Of a stretch of DNA of 64,000 nt, positions 49,401 through 58,400 are shown piece after piece. This DNA comes from Micropterus salmoides (taxonomy: Eukaryota; Chordata; Actinopteri; Centrarchiformes; Centrarchidae), in assembly GCF_014851395.1 (NCBI RefSeq), contig NW_024040040.1:24409000-24472999 (forward strand), in the 5' to 3' direction. Position 1 is the stretch's first letter; each line of letters opens with the position of its first letter. Made by a program: the position numbers and the translations under genes. A model generated the notes under the pieces. The model saw nothing but the letters and a program-made list of their open reading frames with translations. It had not been told where the DNA came from and made no database searches.

Positions 49401-52400
49401 GCTGACAATCAGCCTTTCCAATGTTGACTGTGTTTTCACCAGGCATCAATCTGATTCTCATTTGTTCTGACGGGCTTATTGTTGGTTTTTAAGAATCAGA
49501 ATAGTGGCTATTCCAAGGGAGCGAGAAAGCAGGCATGTGCTTCATTTTTATGTCAGATTACAGCCGGCTGACAGATAGAAAAGTGATTAATTGATAAGTG
49601 ATTTCATTAAAAAACTACATGTAGTACATTGTTGTAAACAAACCAGTGTGGATTTGTGCATTTTATATCAAATAAATTTGGAAGACTCCAAATTCCTTCT
49701 CTCTTCCTGGGAGAAAGAGAAGGGGGTTTGAGATATCAACCCTCAACAGACAGCTGAAGCGACCAAAGGAGGAGGTGAAAGGTTTGCTTTCCCTACGTGC
49801 TGTTTCTGGGCAGTTCGATCGTAAAACTGGCCACCTTTGGCAGCAGCCGAGACAAGGCTTGGTGCCTGACTGTTAAAATGACAAAGAAACACTAACCAGA
49901 AATTAGCTTTCTCCTGAACAGCCTATCAGAGCTCTTTTTAAGAGGGGCAGGAAATGTCTCGGGTTACGTAGGTAACCCTTGTTCCCCGAGAAGGGGAACG
50001 AGATACTGCGTCGGTGACGACACTATGGGAACGCCTCTGGGCGTGGCAGGGCTGAACTATGAATGAAACTACTCCAATCCTATTGGTGTTACTAGAACGG
50101 TAGTGTGTGACGGCGTAACCGGAGGGGGTATATAAGCGCGCCGGCACATAGGACACATTAGCCCTTTCTATGAAGCAAGGCACTCCAGGCGGGGTGAGGT
50201 GTGGCGGACCGATGCAGTGTCTCGTTCCCCTTCTCGGGGAACAAGGGTTACATACGTAACCCGAGACGTTCCCCTTCGAGGGAACTCGAACTGCGTCGGT
50301 GACGACACTAAGGGAACGAGATAACGAGATAGAGTGCGCCCTTACGGCCATAGGTGAAGGTAAACCGCTCACCTGATAGGCCAGGGAAATAGTCTGAACG
50401 ATCCAGTTGCTGATGGTGGGTTTAGAAGTGGGGAGCCCAGCCTTGGGGGACCCGAAACACACCAGCAACTGGTCTGCTTTCCTCCACCGGGAAGACCTCA
50501 GAGTGTAAATACTCAGTGCTCTGACAGGGCAGAGCAGATGAAGTCTCCCGTCCTCCGCCGTCACATGAGGTGGGGGATGAAACGCCTGCAGCACCGTGGA
50601 CCATGCCAGTCTGGCCGGAACCTTAGGGACATAACCTGGACAAGGATGCAGGATGGCCCTGACACTCCCCGGGGCAAACTCCAGGCATCGGGGAGAAACC
50701 GAAAGTGCCTGGAGATCCCCCACCCTCCTCAGAGAGGTGATAGCGAGGAGAAAGGTCATCTTAAAGGTCAGGTGCTTGGCCTCAGCCGATTCCAGGGGTT
50801 TGAAGGGGGCCTCAGCCAGTGCTTCGAGAACCACTGACAGGTCCCAGGTGGGAACCCTGGAACGAGTCACGGGTCTCATCCTCCGGGCTCCACGGAGGAA
50901 GCGCACGACCAGTGGAAGCCTCCCCAAGGGCCCATCACTCAGAGGGGCGTGGAATGCTGCAATGGCAGCCACATACACTTTGAGAGTGGACTGGGAGAGG
51001 CCGGCGGAGAAACGGTGCTGGAGGAACTCCAGTACCACAATTACCGAGCAGGTAACTGGGTCCACCGCCCGTTCTCTGCACCAGGTGGTGAACACATTCC
51101 ACTTTAGGCCGTACATCCTTCTCGTGGACGGGGCTCTGGAGCTGAGCAGCGTCTCGACTGCTCCTGTCGTCAGGCCCGCCTCTAGGAACTGTGCCCTCTC
51201 AGGGGCCAGACCCATAGCTGCCACAGGGTGGGGTGCGGGTGAAAGATCCGGCCCTCTGCCTGGGACAGCAGGTCTCTCCTCAGAGGGACCTGCCAAGGCG
51301 GGCCCTCGAGGAGCGATATTAAATCCGAGAACCACACTCGTGCCGGCCAAAACGGGGCTACTAATACTAGACTGACGCCGTCCTAGCGGACCCGCTCCAG
51401 AACCCCCGGGAGCAGAGCGACTGGGGGAAACGCATACAGACGCAGCCTTGGCTATGTCTGCACCATGGCATCCAGCCCTAGCGGGGCTGGGGGCGAGAGG
51501 GAGAACCACAGTGGACAGTGCGCCGTCTCTCGGGACGCAAACAAGGCCACATCTATGGGGCCGAACTCTTCGCATAATAACTCCACCACCTCGGGGTGGA
51601 GTCTCCATTCCCCGGGCCTCAGCCCCTGTCTCGACAGCAGGTCTGCTCCTTGATTCTGGGTCCCAGGGATGTACATCGCTCTAATGGACAGCAGTCTCTG
51701 CTGGGACCACAGGAGGATCTGATGTGCCAGTTTGCATAATTGGTGCGACCTCAGGGCTGGTGGCCTCTCCACAGTTTTGACGACAGCATCCACTGCTTCG
51801 CCAAACAGGCCAGAAGGCGAGAGGGGCGCATCCAGGAGAAAAGCCCTCTCCTTCCCCTGGATGCCCGATAGGTTGAGCCACAGATGGCGCTCCGTAGCCA
51901 CCAAAGCCGCCATGGATCGGCCGATGGAACGGGCCGTTTACTTGGTCACACGGAGAGCCAAGTCCGTCGCTCTACGGAGCTCTGTCAGGTCCTCCTCAGA
52001 GGGACCTCCCCCTACGTCACAGTCCTGAAGGAGATTGGCCTGGTATGCCTGTAAGACAGCCATCGTGTGCAGGCTGGCACCAGCTCGACCCGCTGCCATG
52101 TAGGCCTTGCCCACCAAATCGGACGTCACCCGACACGGCTTGGTGGGGAGCGCTGGCGTCCGGAGTGATGAGGCGAGGTTGGGAGAGAGGTAGCTAGCCA
52201 GTGCCTCCTCCACTCGTGGCATCGCTCTGTAGCCGTGCTGTCTGATCTCTGACACGTTGCCGTAGTCCAGCCGGGGAGACGTAGACAGCAGCGCAGAGAA
52301 GGGTTTGTTGAACAAAACGTCCGGAAAAAATGGTAGGGGCCGACGCGGGGGTGGCGCTCGGTGTTGCAGAAACTGCTCGTCCAGTTTGCTGCCCACCGAT

Positions 52401-55400
52401 GGCTGCTGCACCACCTGTGGCCAATCAATGTGCAGCTTGTCCACAGCCCGCGTCACCACTTCTAACAACTCCTCGTATCCTGGCGAGGGCTGATGACGTT
52501 CCGTTTCCCCGAAGTCATTCTCCATGCTAAGCACATCTAGCTCCTCAGAGCCAGATCGTGCAAGCCTCTCCGGACTCACCCCTCAAGTGGGAGAAACCGA
52601 GAAACGGGCTCCCGATCGGGGATGAGGAGGATTCCGTGGACGAGGACCGGAAAAAGGCCTCAGCCGTTCCGGCACCCTCAGCGATCTCGCGTTGCAAACC
52701 CCAGGATCGGAGCCGCCGCGACGCCTCAGCGACCGGGGGGAGCGCATCTGACCATCCTCTAGGAAAAGAGCTGCTCAAGACCTCAGCACCCTCAGGGAAG
52801 GGGCCTCACAGTGGTCGCAGGCAGCCCCCTCGAGAGCTGCCTGAGCATGCGACATCCCCAGGCATGAGACGCACATCCCATGGGTATCACCCTCCGTGAT
52901 GAAATGCTCACATGGAAAGACACACTGTCGGAATCGCTTCGACATGATCTGCTGCTTCGTCTCGACTTCAGGTAGGATGATGGAGCTTCCAAACATATCC
53001 AGAGCGCCTGCTGAATAGAAAGAAGCTAATGTGTCCTATGTGCCAGCGTGCTTATATACCCCCTCCGGTTACGCCGTCACACACTACCGTTCTAGTAACA
53101 CCAATAGGATTGGAGTAGTTTCATTCATAGTTCAGCCCTGCCACGCCCAGAGGCGTTCCCATAGTGTCGTCACCGACGCAGTTTGAGTTCCTTCGAAGGG
53201 GAACCCTAAACTGCCCCCCACACATGTAACCATGGCAACTGAACTCCGTCTTTGTTTAATTATCTCACATCAAAGGATATTCTCCTCTCACAGCCAGGCG
53301 TGAGAAACTCCAGAACACCAGAGGAGGACAGCCCTGAATTCCTTTGTGTAAACAAGGAGTACTGTCTCCTCCAAAACTCAAAGTATTACCTTGTTTAATT
53401 AAATAATCATTAAGTTACTTAACTAGGTCTCTCCACTCCATTTGAGTAGTTATATTACCATGTTGCTGTTGATATTTGTTGTTGAAAAGAATCTAAATAA
53501 GTTAATTTTGCAGTGTTTTAATTTTCAGCAAGGATCCCTGACATTTCTTCATTAGGGCCCGAGCACGACCGTGTGAGGTCCCTATTGAATTTGCTCGGAT
53601 TATTATTTATTTATTTATTTATTTTTTCTGCAAAGTAGGCTCAACTGACATGGCCTAAACATACTCGAAAACTCACCAAAATTTGCAAACATGTCAGAAC
53701 CGGTGAAAAATTTCGTATTCTACAAGTTTCGCACATGGGCGTGGCAAAATGACTCGCTAGCGCCACCTAGAAAATTGGAAAAGATTAGCCCCTCGTTCAC
53801 GTTCAACCTACATGTACGAAATTTTCTGGGGACATGTATCGTATCAAGACGCACAAAAAAGCCTCAAGAACCCATAGCCTAAAGTAAACAGGAAGTCGGC
53901 CATTTTGAATTTTACGGCCATTTTTGGATGATTTACACACTTCGTACTTTAACGAACTCCTCCTAGGGATTTAGTCGGATCGATGTCAAATTTCTGCTGT
54001 GCCTTCTAAAGGCATTGACGATGAAAAGTTGTGCTATTTGCGAGTTTTCGTCAATGGGCGTGTCCGTGGCGTCGATGATTCGCTATGAAACAAGTTGTTG
54101 TAACTCCAGTGTACATGCTCACATCTGGACCAAACTGTACATGTAGGATGAGAGTCCCGCCCTGAACACATGTACATGCCGACATTCACCCACAGTCATA
54201 GCGCCACCTGCTGGCAACAGAAAGTGACCTTTAACGAAGCAGCCCCCGCCGCACGTTTCACCTACGTGCACGAATTTTCTGTGGTACGTGTATCTTGTCC
54301 AGACGCACAAAAAAGTCTCTTGGAGCCATAGGCTAAACCCAACAGGAAGTCAGCCATTTTGAATTTTACGTCAAATTTTGGATGATTTACACACTTCGTA
54401 CTTTAACGAACTCCTCCTAGGGATTTAGTCCGACCGACCTCAAATTTCTGCTGTGCCTTCTAAAGGCATTGAAGATGAAAAGTTGTGCTATTTGCAAGTT
54501 TTCGTCAATGGGCGTGTCCGTGGCGTGGCGTCAAAGATCAACTCTTCGCCATGACACGGAAGTTGTCGTATCTTCAGTGTACATGCTCACATCTGCACCA
54601 AACTGTACATGTAGGATGAGAGTCTTGCCCTGAACACATGTACATGCTGACATTCACCCACAGTCATAGCGCCACCTGCTGGCAAAAGGAAGTGACTTTT
54701 AACAAAGCAGCCCCCGCCGCACGTTTCACCTACGTGCACGAATTTTCTGTGGTACGTGTATCTTGTCCAGACGCACAAAAAAGCCTCTTGGAGCGATGCC
54801 CTAAAATCAACAGGAAGGGATTTAGTCCGACCGACCTCAAATTTCTGCTGTGCCTTCTAAAGGCATTGAAGATGAAAAGTTGTGCTATTGGCAAGTTTTC
54901 GTCAATGGGCGTGTCCGTGGCGTGGCGTCAAAGATCAGCTCTTCGCCATGACACGGAAGTTGTTGTAACTTCAGTGTACATGCTCACATCTTAACCAAAC
55001 TTTATGTGCTTGATAACTCTCCCACCCTGTTATGGAGGACCGATCCTGACACAGCCAGAAATAAATACAGAAATAAATAAATGCTCAATAAATAAATAAG
55101 CATCCAATTACATACACAAAAAAATAAAGTAAATAAATAAATGTAGGTAGTAATTAAATTATACAAGGAGACATAAATGTATATATTTTAATTAGTGCCT
55201 TTACTTATTCACCTTTGTTATAATTACCTTATTTGTTTATTCAACTTTATTTATTACTAATTTTTTTAATGTATTTATTTATGTGTGTGTTTAATATTTT
55301 TGTCTGTTTTATTCTTCCTTTGTATTTATTTACCTTATTTATTTTCACCCATGGTATTTATTTCTGCCTGTCTTTTTTAAATTTTGTATGCATTTCTGCC

Positions 55401-58400
55401 TCATTATGCAAATGAGGAGGGGCTGTGTCTCAAGGGGTCATCTTCTCTGCTATTGGTGGACCATCAGACAGGAGAGCTCCTACTCTGCCTGCAGACATCA
55501 ACGATCTTGCCCCTCACACAGTCAGATGACTTCCTTCAGTGCGCTGAGGTGTTTAACAACTCTGAAGACAATACTACCAGCAATGTCTTCCTTCTCTTTT
55601 CACGTAGACGCTCCGACAGACAGTGCTTTCAGTTTGCTGCATGCATGGACACAGAACTGCGGTATAGGGAGAAGCACACGGTCAGCTGGCTGCAGCTAAA
55701 TCTGGAGTGCACTCGTATTCAATTCTGTATGGTAAATTCAGTTTTAACGGAGCAGAGCGAGCTGACAGGCAGAGTTAGAGACTTTTTCTGTCCGTTTCTC
55801 TCTTTACAAAGACGCATGTTGCAGTCAGAGTCTTCTCTGAGATGCGAGCACGACATACAACACAATTTATCAAATTACACAACGGATATACAGTATGAAA
55901 ATAAGATTGATTGGATTATACTCACAGGAAGTATAAAACCTCTTACATGGGTCTATTAAAAGTAAAGTAACACAAAAATGTCAGGGAAATTACTTTACTT
56001 AGATTTAAGTACTGCAGTTGTACATTTGAAATACCTTCCTACCTTTCTGATAGGAAGCCTTCTTGAGGTGGTATAAAACATTTCTTCTTATATTCTGATT
56101 TAAGTTGTGGACAACTATGACCACATGAATTAAAAAAATTAACATTTCACTGCCCAAGTCAGCTATAACACAAGTCTTGTTAATCAGACTACATGCTGTA
56201 CAGTATTTGTGGACAGATTTTGTCCCAGGATTTATTATGCATTTCTTCTTCTTCGTTGCATGATTTAGAATAATAAGGTGAGAAATGGGTCTATTCTGAG
56301 TTCATCCTGCACTGCAGCAGCTAATAAAGTCCATTTAATCCCAAAAACGCTTTTCTTTTAGGCAGGCTGGAGCAGAAAACAACTCACCTTTCTCAAGTTG
56401 TACAGTAATGTCACATGTGTATGAAGGTGGATCAAACAAGCTAATCTTAAATGTCAAAGTAGAGAGGAGCCTAGTAGGCCTATTTATTTTCATTCATTAC
56501 ACAATATGAATAAGCTATGCAGACAGTTGTAAAGAAAGAACATCTTTTTCTTCTGTTCTCTACTTGTTATAGTTACACAGTATTAGGGGTGTGGGCTGTA
56601 TTAAAAGTATCCACTGTTCTCCCATGCTCTAACACACAGTAACGATGAAATGTGTGCTGTTCTCACATTCTCCCTCTGTATGTACACATAAACAACAAGG
56701 CAGGGAAATATAAAAGGAATTTATTTTATTGTTTGGGTACATTATTGTTCAGTGTACATGCTCACATCTGAAACAAACTTTACGTGCTTGATAACTCTCC
56801 CACCCCGCAGACATCTACACGCCAATACGATTTATATTCATAGCGGCAAGTGCTATGTAGCTCCACATAGGGGACACAGGAAGTGACATATAGCACCTTC
56901 ATGCGGCGTCGGAACCGCGTAGGAAATTCACAGCCGCACCGGCAGAGCTCCAGAATATGCAACTCGGCCGGTTCACGCGCGGACGCGCTACAAGTGCGAG
57001 GGCCCACCCAACGCTGCTTGCAGCTTTAATTTTATGTTGTAACCAATGCTTTGTTCCCAATTTTCTGACACTTCCTTTAGAAATGATATGATAAAGAAAT
57101 GTCATACTCGATTAATTTTCTAGCTCGAATTTAATGTTAAATAACTAAATTTCCCAGCTCCTGAGCAAAGGATTGTTTTAGGAATAATCAAATCTATCTT
57201 CATGTAACCAGAGCTCCCCCAAGTGGACAAAATAAGTATTACATGCCATCAATCTGAAATGCCATTGAATGTATGAATGTCACTCTGTATTTACCTGTTC
57301 ATAATCTGATGCCATTCGTGTATCTTGCCTATATTCTCTAAGAATGTGTAAAGGCCAATATTATCCAGGAAGCTAGTTAAGTTCCTCTCATCTGATGTGA
57401 TTCCTAGGAAATGCTAACTTTAAGGTTGAACTACTGACAATTGCTTTCCTTTTTATCAAATGCTTAAAACTAAGAATGGTATAACCGTTTCACAATTAAG
57501 GTTTGATTGTGGGAAGATATTTGATTACAATACGTGCAAATAGATATTTGAATAGACATATTAAAAGTAAAAAAAAAGACAGTCTCTCAGGAAACCGGAA
57601 ACAAAGCCCTCCCTCTCAAAGGAAACAAGCCCCCTGGGATCCACGCCCCAACAAACAAAAGCAGCGACACGCGCTCTTGTTGTTTCTCTTGTCCTCTTGC
57701 CCTCTTCGCCTGCATTTCGGCACCCGCTCAGCGTGCTCCCTCTCCCGGCAACGCCTAAAGTTCGACCCGGCGCCGCGAAGGCTCCTCGGCTTTTCCCTCG
57801 TTTCCAGCAACTTACTTGCTTTTATTTTCTTTGGTTTTGTTTGTTAAAAGTTATCAGACCATTAAGTTACACTATTTTAATTCAAGAACGACCAAGTTCT
57901 TTTTAAGCTTTATTCGTCGAGCTAACTTACACTGCTCCCACCGAAGCCGGACCCAGCCAGGTGGGCCCGCCAGCAGTAACAAAGGACGACCAAACCTCTA
58001 ACCCGAGCCAGGGTTGTAAAGGCCTCCCACTGCAAGCTTCCTTCAATAAGCCGACCAAGACGGACCTTCGGAGCAATTCCCTGGCAGAGAAAGCGACTGG
58101 CCAACAGCTTTAAGCCGTCCTAACCGAGAACGCATGGAACTCCGCCAGCGTAGGCCGCCGACCAGCAACTCGGCTGGGAGAAACGACAAGCAGTAAGACC
58201 AAACCATGGCATTCTGTGTTCAGTGATGTCCAATAATCTGTTAATCCAGTATCTTTAATCCTTAAAACTCCTAGACAAATTTAACCGAGTTAGTATCATC
58301 TAATTGCGTCCATTAGCTTCCCGTATGAATCAAATCTCCCGACAATAGAACTCCACATTGTCATTGTTCAGCCATTTTTTATTTCTTTGATGTATATTTA

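Larger units (their letters stand above)
49956..53204 (-). mobile_element. DIRS-type tyrosine-recombinase retrotransposon, internally deleted
   Basis: Inverted terminal repeats (50004-50162 against 53029-53185, nearly identical by eye) contain the 'gcgtcggtgacgacactatg' block and the TATA-like 'tatata' stretch. An internal complementary region at 50219-50315 matches the two outer ends joined together (…cgtaacccgagac|gttccccttcg…), the DIRS signature. On the minus strand come gag-like frames, an RNase H remnant and a tyrosine recombinase. The reverse-transcriptase core is missing and the recombinase lacks its C-terminus, so the copy is non-autonomous. No target duplication, as expected for DIRS. 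Confidence 0.9.
53552..57031 (+). repeat. GGGCCC-ended dispersed repeat, copy 3, interrupted by a fold-back element
   Basis: It starts 'agggcccgagcacgaccgtg' and ends 'gcgagggcccacccaacgct' plus gcttgcagcttta. Internal units begin at 53887, 54341 and 54809 (phrase aacaggaag), with periods of about 454 and 468 bp; the last is truncated. At 55028 a half fold-back element is inserted. Beyond it the repeat resumes at about 56751 with a second copy of the 'gtgtacatgctcacatct' block. Near-identical 63-residue open frames at 54119-54310 and 54587-54778 on the minus strand are products of the tandem units and not genes. Confidence 0.7.

Noticed and set aside
49938..50310. C-terminal extension of the long minus-strand frame at 49938-51608
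   Set aside because: This part reads through the DIRS internal complementary region and terminal repeat, which are non-coding; no recombinase residues occur there.
50653..51375. 240-codon open frame on the + strand
   Set aside because: It is the antisense shadow of the DIRS recombinase, with no domain of its own; GC-rich coding sequence often leaves such open antisense frames.
54119..54778. Two nearly identical 63-codon minus-strand frames that might be duplicated small genes
   Set aside because: They lie in tandem units of the GGGCCC-ended repeat, lack recognisable domains, and their similarity follows from the repeat.
55384..55959. 191-codon open frame in the second fold-back element
   Set aside because: No motif seen, not open in the first copy, and overlapping another long frame on the same strand; best explained by chance.
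57503..57906. Open frames in the CpG-rich part of the LTR-like copy, considered as a possible viral leader or accessory protein
   Set aside because: No conserved motif, overlapping frames on both strands, and no retroviral gene nearby.
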